Shown here: piece by piece, positions 1 to 6,725 of the stretch
Layout: each line of letters begins with the position of its first letter
Position numbering within the stretch: the first letter of the stretch is position 1
Assembly: GCA_016866385.1 (NCBI GenBank)
Contig: VGMU01000028.1
Location: 1 to 33,187, forward strand
Reading direction: 5' to 3'
DNA length: 33,187 nt
DNA from: Bacteroidota bacterium
GTDB lineage: Bacteria; Bacteroidota; Bacteroidia; Cytophagales; Cyclobacteriaceae
Position numbers and translations under genes: made by a program
The notes under the pieces: model-generated
Told to the model about the DNA's origin: nothing
The model's input: the letters and a program-made list of their open reading frames with translations, nothing else
The model's database searches: none

Positions 1-139
1 GAGAAGTATTTTTCTACCTAGTAAAGTCAATTCTAGCCGAAAAGTTCTTTAAACCTAGGCTTTATCCAAAATTTCGTGCAAATTCCAACCGTTGATTTAA
101 TTTTCAACTTTCAAGTTACCACCAACCATTTACCCCGCT

Positions 140-1433
140 ATGAAGAAATTAATCCTTCCCCTGCTGCTGTTGAGCAGTACCGCCTTTGCCCAAAGCAAAC
201 TTCGTCCCAACATCGACCAAAAGGCTGCCTCCATTGAATCCAAAGTGATAGAGTGGAGACGTGACATTCACCAGCATCCCGAACTTGGCAACAATGAAGT
301 AAGAACTGCCAAATTGGTAGCCGATCACCTGCGCGCCTTGGGCATTGAAGTGCAGGAAGGGGTAGCCACTACCGGGATAGTGGGTATCCTGCGTGGAGGC
401 AAGCCAGGGCCCATGGTTGCCTTACGAGCAGACATGGATGCCTTGCCTGTGACCGAGCGAGTAGACTTGCCTTTCAAATCCACAGTAACTACCACCTACA
501 ATGGGCAGCAAACTGGCGTGATGCATGCCTGCGGACACGATAGCCACGTGGCCATCTTGATGGGAGTGGCAGAAGTACTTTCTGGAATGAAATCGCAGCT
601 GGAAGGTTCTGTTAAATTTATCTTTCAACCCGCCGAAGAAGGCATCTACCAACCGGGAGTGACTTCCTGGGGGGCCAAACAAATGGTGGCTGAAGGCGTG
701 ATGAAAGACGTGGACGCCATCTTTGGCTTGCACATCTCCGCACAAACCGAGGTAGGTAAGATTGGCTACCGCTCTGGACCTGCTCAGGCTGCCGTGGACA
801 ACTTGGAAATTACCGTGCACGGTACCCAGGCACACGGCGCTTCGCCTTGGTCCGGGGTAGACCCGATTGTGACCGCTTCGCAGATTGTATCTGGCCTGCA
901 GACCATCTTGTCTCGCAGCGTCAACGTCACTCAAAAATCCTGCCGTGGTCACCGTAGGTGCCATTCATGGAGGCATTCGCCACAACATTATTCCTGAAAA
1001 AGTTGAAATGATCGGTACCATTCGCACCTTTGGAGAGCAGCAGCAAGATCTGGTGCATCGACGTATTACCGAGATCGCCACCCATATCGCAGAGAGTGCA
1101 GGTGCACGTGCAGAGGTCAATATCACCAAGTTGTACCCTTCCACCGTCAATGACCCCGACCTTACGGCCAAGATGGTGTCCACCTTGGAAGCCGCTGCAG
1201 GCAAGGAAAATGTACAGGTCAACCCTCCCGTAACCGGAGCAGAAGATTTTAGCTTTTACCAGCGCGAAAAGCCAGGTTTATTTATCGGTTTGGGAGGCAT
1301 GAAAAAAGGAGGCGATCCCACCAAAACTCCTTCCCACCACACTCCAGACTTTTATTTGGACGAAAGTGGCTTCGTACTCGGCGTTCGCGTAATGAGCTAC
1401 TTTGTGGTAGACTTTATGGGAATGAAAAAGTAA
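140..1433 (+). pseudogene. M20D family secreted amidohydrolase, frameshifted
   Basis: This is a metal-dependent amidohydrolase of the hippurate / IAA-amino-acid hydrolase type (peptidase M20D), which cleaves N-acyl amino acid amide bonds. Residues 1-18 form a Sec signal peptide ending AFA-Q, so the product is probably periplasmic. Family metal-site motifs are visible: MHACGHDSH, PAEEG and, after the break, SHHTPDF. The reading frame is lost at a run of five A at 933-937. The paralogue just downstream reads TQNPAVV here, and removing one A restores this exactly, giving a 430-residue protein against 428 in the neighbour. As written, translation stops at 997 and the dimerisation domain and last metal ligand are lost. 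Codon pattern and similarity to the neighbour stay high on both sides of the break, so the lesion is very recent or a homopolymer sequencing error. The substrate cannot be told from sequence. Confidence 0.85.
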
Positions 1434-1451
1434 GTAGATCGAAATTTTTTC

Positions 1452-1493
1452 AAACCCCCATCTCAAATTTAGGAATGGGAGTTTTTGCTTTTT
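1452..1493 (+). terminator. Rho-independent terminator after first M20D gene
   Basis: A 10-base stem with one mismatch (AAACCCCCAT at 1452-1461 with ATGGGAGTTT at 1475-1484) has a 13-base loop and is followed by a T-rich tract with two interruptions. It lies 18 bases after the stop of the first amidohydrolase and before a separate promoter for the second copy, so the two copies are probably transcribed separately. Confidence 0.55.
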
Positions 1494-1518
1494 AGACCTC
1501 TCAAACCCAAGGAAAACT

Positions 1519-1547
1519 TTTGCATTTCCTAAAATCAGCTACATTTG
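1519..1547 (+). promoter_or_regulatory. Bacteroidota-type promoter for second M20D gene
   Basis: TTTG at 1519-1522 is followed after 17 bases by TACATTTG at 1540-1547. This is a full match to the Bacteroidota vegetative consensus (TTTG near -33, TAnnTTTG near -7). The expected start site near 1554 leaves a leader of about 20 bases before the ATG at 1577. Confidence 0.6.
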
Positions 1548-1576
1548 TTTGAATTGAAACTTTCTTTGTCTTGACC

Positions 1577-2863
1577 ATGAGAAAAATCCTCCTTCCCCTA
1601 CTCTTGATCTCCGCTACTGTGGTAGGTCAGTCCAAACTTCATCCTAGCATTGACCAGAAAGCGCAGGCCGTAGAAGCCAAAGTCATCGAGTGGAGACGGG
1701 ATTTTCACCAGCATCCCGAACTGGGAAATCAGGAAGTGCGCACCGCCAAGATTGTCGCCGATCACCTCCGTTCCCTAGGCATGGAAGTAACCGAAAATGT
1801 AGCGGTGACTGGGGTAGTCGGCGTACTTCGTGGCGGCAAACCCGGCCCCATGGTGGCCCTACGCGCCGATATGGATGCCCTTCCAGTCACGGAGCGGGTA
1901 GATGTGCCATTCAAGTCTACTGTCACGGCTACCTATAATGGACAGCAAACCGGCGTCATGCATGCCTGTGGACACGATTCCCATACGGCCATCTTGATGG
2001 GGGTAGCCGAGATATTGGCAGCACATAAGAATCAATTGGAAGGTTCGGTCAAGTTTATCTTCCAACCTGCAGAGGAAGGAGTCACAGAAGTACCCATGGC
2101 GGGCGCCGAATTGATGGTGAAAGAAGGAGTCATGAAAGACGTGGACGCCATTTTTGGCCTGCACATCTGGGCGCAAATCGAAGCTGGAAAAATCGGTTAC
2201 CGACCAGGGCCAACCATGGCGGCAGTAGATATCTTGACCATCAATGTCCAAGGGACACAAGCTCATGGAGCCTCCCCTTGGTCAGGCGTAGATCCCATCG
2301 TCACTTCTGCACAACTCATTACCGGTCTGCAAACCATCCTGTCCCGCAGCGTAAATGTGACCCAGAACCCCGCCGTAGTCACCGTAGGTGCCATTCATGG
2401 GGGCATTCGCCACAACATCATCCCTGAAAAAGTGGAACTCATCGGTACCATCCGCACCTTTGGCGATGACCAACAAGCGCTTGTCCACCGCAGAATCAAT
2501 GAAATCGCCACGAATATTGCCGAAAGCGCTGGAGCCAAGGCAGAAGTAGATATTCTCAAGCTTTATCCTGCCACCGTCAACGACGAGGCCTTGACGGCTA
2601 AAATGCTTCCTAGCCTAGAATCGGCTGCAGGAAAAGAAAATTTAATCTTGATGGACCCGATGACGGGTTCGGAAGATTTCAGCTTCTTCCAAAAAGAAAA
2701 GCCAGGCGTATTTGTTTTCTTGGGGGGCATGAAGCCAGGTGCTGATCCTCTCAAAACTCCCTCCCACCACACCCCAGACTTTTACCTGGATGAAAGCGGA
2801 TTTACCCTCGGCGTCCGCGCCTTGAGTTACCTGGTGGTGGATTACATGAATTTAAAAAAGTAA
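1577..2863 (+). CDS. M20D family secreted amidohydrolase (intact copy)
   Basis: This 428-residue metal-dependent amidohydrolase belongs to the same M20D family as its upstream twin and is predicted to hydrolyse N-acyl amino acids or related amides. The ATG at 1577 is preferred over an in-frame TTG at 1571 because it aligns with the twin and directly starts a Sec signal peptide (MRKILLPLLL, cleavage near VVG-Q). Catalytic and metal motifs are present: ALRADMDALP, MHACGHDSH, PAEEG, GLHI and SHHTPDF. The lid or dimerisation domain lies between the two catalytic halves (roughly residues 200-310). The two copies agree at most positions, with the main difference around residues 170-180 where the first copy carries a short insertion. 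A good promoter precedes the gene. Family assignment is secure; substrate is unknown. Confidence 0.93.
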   Translation: MRKILLPLLLISATVVGQSKLHPSIDQKAQAVEAKVIEWRRDFHQHPELGNQEVRTAKIVADHLRSLGMEVTENVAVTGVVGVLRGGKPGPMVALRADMDALPVTERVDVPFKSTVTATYNGQQTGVMHACGHDSHTAILMGVAEILAAHKNQLEGSVKFIFQPAEEGVTEVPMAGAELMVKEGVMKDVDAIFGLHIWAQIEAGKIGYRPGPTMAAVDILTINVQGTQAHGASPWSGVDPIVTSAQLITGLQTILSRSVNVTQNPAVVTVGAIHGGIRHNIIPEKVELIGTIRTFGDDQQALVHRRINEIATNIAESAGAKAEVDILKLYPATVNDEALTAKMLPSLESAAGKENLILMDPMTGSEDFSFFQKEKPGVFVFLGGMKPGADPLKTPSHHTPDFYLDESGFTLGVRALSYLVVDYMNLKK

Positions 2864-2923
2864 ACTCGAATTCAGTTGTCAAGCTTCACCATCATTGAAA
2901 GGAAATAACGGAATTACTTAGAT

Positions 2924-2948
2924 GGGAATCTTTTTTCAAAAGATTTCC
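2924..2948. other. Strong inverted repeat between amidohydrolase and lipoprotein genes
   Basis: An 11-base stem (2924-2934 with 2938-2948, allowing one G-T pair) closes a 3-base loop. It lies 61 bases after the second amidohydrolase and 54 bases before the lipoprotein start. The T run is inside the stem rather than after it, so it is not a textbook terminator on either strand. It could be a terminator, an operator or a 5' leader hairpin. Confidence 0.4.
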
Positions 2949-3001
2949 GATAATTGGCAGGTAACAAAGATTTATTTATCCGTATACTCGCAAAAATCAA
3001 A

Positions 3002-3475
3002 ATGATGAGAAAGAAATCAGTCTTTTTTCTACTCCTCCTTTTTTCACTAACTACTTGCAAGGAAGAAGAAAAGCCCGAACAAGAGGCATTTATTTTTGGA
3101 CAATGGAACTTTCGCTGTACTGGCAACTGCATCCAAATATACAAATACGTAGGTGGAAAGCTTTATGTGGACAACATGAATAGTTTTCGAGAAGCCCCCA
3201 TCATCACCTACTCCAAAACGCCGAAAGAAGATAAGTACGCCTTACTGGCTAAAGATTTGGAGCAATCCTTTCCCAAGGACTACCTGATGCCTCGAGGGCT
3301 TACCTTGATTGCCTGTCCGCTTTGTGTGGAAGAGGGCGGCTATTATTTGGCCTTTGAGCGTGAAGCAGAAATCATCTGGTGGCAAGTGGGAAAAATCCCA
3401 GAATTGTGGCCCGAAGAGATTCGTCCATTTATGGAAAAATTGGTACAAACCATTCCCCAGCTCCCTGAAGAGTAA
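3002..3475 (+). CDS. Small predicted lipoprotein, unknown function
   Basis: I do not recognise a family. The ATG at 3002 (or 3005) is chosen over a TTG at 2954 because it starts a proper lipoprotein signal: basic MMRKK, a hydrophobic stretch, then LTTC with the lipidated Cys at residue 19. The mature part of about 138 residues begins with a charged EEEKPEQE linker. It contains a CTGNC motif near residue 40 and a CPLC motif near residue 105, so it may hold two disulfides or bind a metal. There are no other membrane segments. It faces the purine nucleoside phosphorylase gene and shares a terminator with it. The upstream twin hydrolases may be unrelated, because a hairpin separates them. Coding status is well supported by the signal and open frame; no function can be assigned. 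Confidence 0.75.
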   Translation: MMRKKSVFFLLLLFSLTTCKEEEKPEQEAFIFGQWNFRCTGNCIQIYKYVGGKLYVDNMNSFREAPIITYSKTPKEDKYALLAKDLEQSFPKDYLMPRGLTLIACPLCVEEGGYYLAFEREAEIIWWQVGKIPELWPEEIRPFMEKLVQTIPQLPEE

Positions 3476-3496
3476 CATCCACTTAAAAAACCAAGA

Positions 3497-3527
3497 TGAG
3501 GCCTCCTACACAAAGGCCTTACTTTTT
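3497..3527. terminator. Terminator shared by two converging genes
   Basis: An 8-base stem with one G-T pair (3497-3504 with 3514-3521, core AGGCCT on both sides) has a 9-base loop and is followed on the + strand by CTTTTT. On the - strand a run of six T lies a little further out at 3485-3490. The right arm overlaps the stop codon of the purine nucleoside phosphorylase gene. Confidence 0.6.
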
Positions 3528-4349
3528 AAGGTCAAGTCTAGTAACAAGCTCTTGAAAGATTATACTCATGAGGGGCTCGGCTAGTGTAGCAGCAGCAATC
3601 ACGTCCTCTAGGGACACCTGATGAATTTTGCCCGGCACCCCTAGGTCTGTGATCGCTGACAAGCCAAATACTTCCATTCCCGCGTGACAGGCCACGAGTA
3701 CTTCTGGTACTGTGCTCATGCCCACTGCATCTCCTCCGATAGTCCGCAGGTAGCTGTATTCAGCAGGAGTCTCCAAGTTTGGGCCCTCTACCCCACAATA
3801 CACCCCAGTATGCAACTTGAGACCCTTTTCTTGTGCAATCTGTAAAGCCAATTCAATCAACCGAGGGGAATAGGGCACGCTCATGTCCGGAAATCGTGGT
3901 CCCCAGGTCTCGTAATTTTTTCCACGCAGGGGATTTTCTGGAAAGAGGTTGATGTGATCTGAAATCACCATGACCTCGCCAACAGCTTGTGCTGGGTTCA
4001 AACCTCCCGAGGCATTGGATATCAAGAGAGTTTGTACTCCCAATCCACGCATTACTCGAATGGGAAAGGTAACTTCCTTCATGGAATAGCCTTCGTAGTA
4101 ATGCAAGCGCCCTTTCATAGCCAGGACTTTTTTTCCTCCCAATCGGCCAAAAAGTAAGGTGCCGCTATGGCTTTCTACCGTAGAAACAGGAAAATGAGGG
4201 ATCTCCTGATAGGGGATTTCCAGGTCTACTTGGATCTGGGAAGCCAAGTTTCCAAGACCCGTTCCTAAAATAATCCCAATTGCTACGGGATCGGCATGAA
4301 TGCCTTGGATGTAGGCCATGGCCTGTTCCACTTGCTGCTTGTAGTCCAT
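3519..4349 (-). CDS. punA: Purine nucleoside phosphorylase, trimeric PNP type
   Basis: This 276-residue cytosolic enzyme cleaves purine (deoxy)nucleosides with phosphate to give the base and (deoxy)ribose-1-phosphate, in purine salvage. Length and motifs fit the high-specificity trimeric PNP class: GTGLG at 29-33 and SHSG at 60-63 (phosphate), GRLHYYEGYSM at 80-90, SNASGG at 111-116, and GVEGPNLETPAEY at 186-198 containing the substrate-binding Glu. The position that is Asn243 in human PNP appears to be Asp here (SAITDLG, about residue 235), which could widen use towards 6-aminopurines. The gene stands alone and diverges from a flavoprotein gene. The symbol follows the actinobacterial name for this class; deoD-type hexamers look different. 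Confidence 0.92.
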   Translation of the reverse strand: MDYKQQVEQAMAYIQGIHADPVAIGIILGTGLGNLASQIQVDLEIPYQEIPHFPVSTVESHSGTLLFGRLGGKKVLAMKGRLHYYEGYSMKEVTFPIRVMRGLGVQTLLISNASGGLNPAQAVGEVMVISDHINLFPENPLRGKNYETWGPRFPDMSVPYSPRLIELALQIAQEKGLKLHTGVYCGVEGPNLETPAEYSYLRTIGGDAVGMSTVPEVLVACHAGMEVFGLSAITDLGVPGKIHQVSLEDVIAAATLAEPLMSIIFQELVTRLDLKK

Positions 4350-4371
4350 TTTTAATTGGTGGTTGCTGCTT

Positions 4372-4379
4372 CAAAGATA
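4372..4379 (-). promoter_or_regulatory. Candidate -7 element for purine nucleoside phosphorylase gene
   Basis: On the - strand TATCTTTG matches TAnnTTTG exactly and lies 22 bases upstream of the ATG at 4349. The upstream -33 element is poor (TTC instead of TTG, 19 bases away), so this is a tentative call. Confidence 0.35.
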
Positions 4380-4445
4380 GGATTTTGAAAAATTGTTCGA
4401 ACTTTTCTAGGTACTTCTGTGTATAAAGGGGATAAAATTCACCCC

Positions 4446-4970
4446 ATGATTAAGATCATTGTTAGTACCAACCGTAAAAACGCAGTTTCAAGTACCATCG
4501 CTACGCTTTACCAGCAGATTTTAGCAGAAAAAGGAGCTACTTCTGAAATTCTTTACTTATCCGACTTACCTGCCGATTTTACAGCAGCTGCCTTGTACGA
4601 AAACAACGGGAAGAATCCGGAATTCAATGCCTTTCATGATCGGGTTAAAGAGGGTAAAAAGTTTGTTTTTATCGTGCCCGAATACAACGGTTCATTTCCA
4701 GGTATCCTCAAATCATTCATCGATGGGATGAGCTACCCCAATTCCTTTGCAAATAAAAAATGTGCCTTGGTTGGCTTGTCTTCAGGAATAGGCGGGGGTG
4801 GCATCGCTTTGAGCCACCTCACCGACATCTTCCATTATTTGGGTATGCATGTTCTCGCTCTAAAGCCAAAACTGGCAAAAATAGAGCAACACATGTCAGA
4901 TAACCTGCTCACCAACAGGCTGTATGTAGAACTACTACACACCCATGCAGACATGCTGCTAGAATTTTAA
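4446..4970 (+). CDS. NAD(P)H-dependent FMN reductase-like flavoprotein
   Basis: This 174-residue single-domain flavodoxin-fold protein belongs to the NADPH-dependent FMN reductase (FMN_red / azoreductase-like) family. It is expected to bind FMN and reduce FMN, quinones or similar acceptors in the cytosol. The ATG at 4446 is preferred over a GTG at 4419 because the fold begins directly with the first beta strand (MIKIIVSTNR, phosphate-binding loop STNRKNAVSS). The family motif PEYNGSFPG is present near residue 87, followed by the Gly-rich GLSSGIGGGG. Its stop codon abuts the stop of the converging ftsZ with no spacer. The physiological acceptor cannot be deduced. Confidence 0.88.
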   Translation: MIKIIVSTNRKNAVSSTIATLYQQILAEKGATSEILYLSDLPADFTAAALYENNGKNPEFNAFHDRVKEGKKFVFIVPEYNGSFPGILKSFIDGMSYPNSFANKKCALVGLSSGIGGGGIALSHLTDIFHYLGMHVLALKPKLAKIEQHMSDNLLTNRLYVELLHTHADMLLEF

Positions 4971-6653
4971 TTAGTCTACGTTATCGTGTAGAAACCTATT
5001 ATTTCCCAAGATTTCGTTTTCTTCAGAAAGATTAAACTTGCTGATATTGGATTCTGAGCTATGCTCAGGCTCATTGAGAATCACATTTTTTCTCTGATAA
5101 GCAGGCACCACCATCTGGTCGTTTAGCTCCTCTGAAGAAGCCGTAATCAAACGTCCCCCTTTCAATTTCTCGAATCGCTCGTGGGCTCGTTGTATAGCCT
5201 TCAACTTCATTTGCTCGTAGTAATCGTTGGAAAAGACCGGAGCCAAAGGTGCAGGGGGAACGTCAGAAGCCTGATTTTCTGGCATTTCCTCTTCCTTATA
5301 CAAGTTGTGAACGATTTTTTCTTCATCTAGAGGAATTTCTACTTCGGGAGTTTCGGAGAAAATGGGAGCCGAGTAGATAACTTCCTCCTCTTCTCTTACA
5401 CTGTGTAGTTCTTCTTCGATTTCTTCCTTCACTTCTTCCTTTTCAATTTCCTCTTCAGGAAAAAGTTGGGTAGTTTCTACTCTTGGAAAAGAAAAGGTAA
5501 AGGTGCTTCCTCCTAGGATAGGTTCTTCTTTGACCTGTTCAGTTTTTCCGGAGTCCAGATCGATTACTGTTTTAATTATTTCTGGAGCAGTCTCAGGGGT
5601 ATTTTGTATAGGGGCTACCAAAGGAGTTGAAGGGGTCGAATCACTCGTGCTGTGATTTCTTTCAGAAAAGTTAACCGGTTCGAAGCCAGTGGCGATGACC
5701 GTTACACGAATGGCTCTGCCCAACTCAGGGTCAATTCCTTGACCAAAAATAACTTCGGCATTGTCCCCAGCTTTTTCCTGTATAAACTCGGTGATATCAC
5801 TGAGTTCATCCATAGAAAGTTCTTCTTCCTCTCCAGACATGATGGAAAGGAGTATTTTTTGTGCCCCTTTGATATCCACATTGTTGAGCAATGGAGAAGA
5901 AATCGCAGATCCTGCCGCACGAATAGCACGACCCTCTCCCTCTTCGGTAGCCGAACCCATCACTGCAGCACCAGCATCCTTCATCACCGTTTTTACATCT
6001 TCAAAATCCACGTTGACATCTTGGTGGATGGTGATGATTTCAGCGATTGATCTAGCTGCAGTGCTGAGAATATCATCTGCTTTACTGAAGGCAGTACGGA
6101 TGGCCAAGTTGCCGTAGATTTCTCTCAACTTGTCATTGAGAATCACCAGGACCGTATCGCAGTTTTCGCGTAGAGATTCTATCCCTGCCTGGGCCACAGC
6201 CATTTTCTTTTTCCCTTCAAACATAAAGGGGGCAGTCACTATACCTACGGTAAGGATGTTGAGTTCCTTAGCAATTTTTGCAACTACAGGCGCTGCGCCT
6301 GTACCGGTACCTCCTCCCATACCTGCGGTAATGAATACCATCTTGGTATTGTCGGCAAGTAGCTCCCTGATTTCCTCATGAGATTCTAGGGCAGCATTTT
6401 TGCCTTGTTCAGGATTCGCTCCTGCGCCAAGGCCTTCTGTTAGGTTGGCTCCCAACTGTAGTCGTAGAGGAACGGGACTTGACTTAAGCGCTTGTGCGTC
6501 GGTATTTACCACGACAAACTCTACGTCCTTGATTCCTTGGCCATACATGTGGTTGACGGCATTGCTACCACCGCCACCAACACCAATGACCTTGATGATG
6601 GACTTTTGATTTTTTGGGAGATCAAATCGGTAATCTTTCATGTTATCTGACAT
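4971..6653 (-). CDS. ftsZ: Cell division protein FtsZ with extended C-terminus
   Basis: FtsZ is the tubulin-like GTPase that forms the cytokinetic ring. The globular domain covers about residues 15-330. The GTP-binding tubulin signature GGGTGTG is at 113-119, and the T7 catalytic loop NVDFED at 214-219 has the Asp needed for hydrolysis. A long, very acidic, low-complexity linker (about 330-510, with Glu-rich runs at 400-425) leads to a conserved C-terminal peptide VVPAYQRK at 515-522. Unlike proteobacterial FtsZ, this peptide is not terminal: another 38 residues follow, ending in NNRFLHDNVD. At 560 residues the protein is much longer than the roughly 380-400 of model species. It is the last gene of the dcw cluster, 72 bases after ftsA. 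Confidence 0.98.
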   Translation of the reverse strand: MSDNMKDYRFDLPKNQKSIIKVIGVGGGGSNAVNHMYGQGIKDVEFVVVNTDAQALKSSPVPLRLQLGANLTEGLGAGANPEQGKNAALESHEEIRELLADNTKMVFITAGMGGGTGTGAAPVVAKIAKELNILTVGIVTAPFMFEGKKKMAVAQAGIESLRENCDTVLVILNDKLREIYGNLAIRTAFSKADDILSTAARSIAEIITIHQDVNVDFEDVKTVMKDAGAAVMGSATEEGEGRAIRAAGSAISSPLLNNVDIKGAQKILLSIMSGEEEELSMDELSDITEFIQEKAGDNAEVIFGQGIDPELGRAIRVTVIATGFEPVNFSERNHSTSDSTPSTPLVAPIQNTPETAPEIIKTVIDLDSGKTEQVKEEPILGGSTFTFSFPRVETTQLFPEEEIEKEEVKEEIEEELHSVREEEEVIYSAPIFSETPEVEIPLDEEKIVHNLYKEEEMPENQASDVPPAPLAPVFSNDYYEQMKLKAIQRAHERFEKLKGGRLITASSEELNDQMVVPAYQRKNVILNEPEHSSESNISKFNLSEENEILGNNRFLHDNVD

Positions 6654-6681
6654 ATATTAATTGGTGAAAATTTTCTTCTAC

Positions 6682-6710
6682 TGGGTACTTGAATTCTAAA
6701 ATTGGGTACT
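6682..6710. repeat. 8-base direct repeat in the ftsA-ftsZ gap
   Basis: TGGGTACT occurs at 6682-6689 and again at 6703-6710, start to start 21 bases or two helical turns, in the 72-base gap before ftsZ. The second copy also overlaps a small palindrome (GGTAC-A-GTACC, about 6705-6715). It could be an operator or part of an internal ftsZ promoter, but no TAnnTTTG element was seen, so the role is open. Confidence 0.35.
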
Positions 6711-6725
6711 GTACCTTAATCCTTT

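Noticed and set aside
1..139. Gene or signal in the left edge region
   Set aside because: No open frame with a start, no clear promoter of the TAnnTTTG type and no hairpin were found; it is simply the region upstream of the first amidohydrolase.
422..964. Long open frame on the - strand inside the first amidohydrolase
   Set aside because: It is the shadow of a gene with clear family motifs on the + strand, and its translation shows no recognisable family or coherent fold.
3541..3600. Possible tRNA or other RNA gene in the short gaps
   Set aside because: No cloverleaf with a T-arm consensus could be built here or in any other gap of the window.
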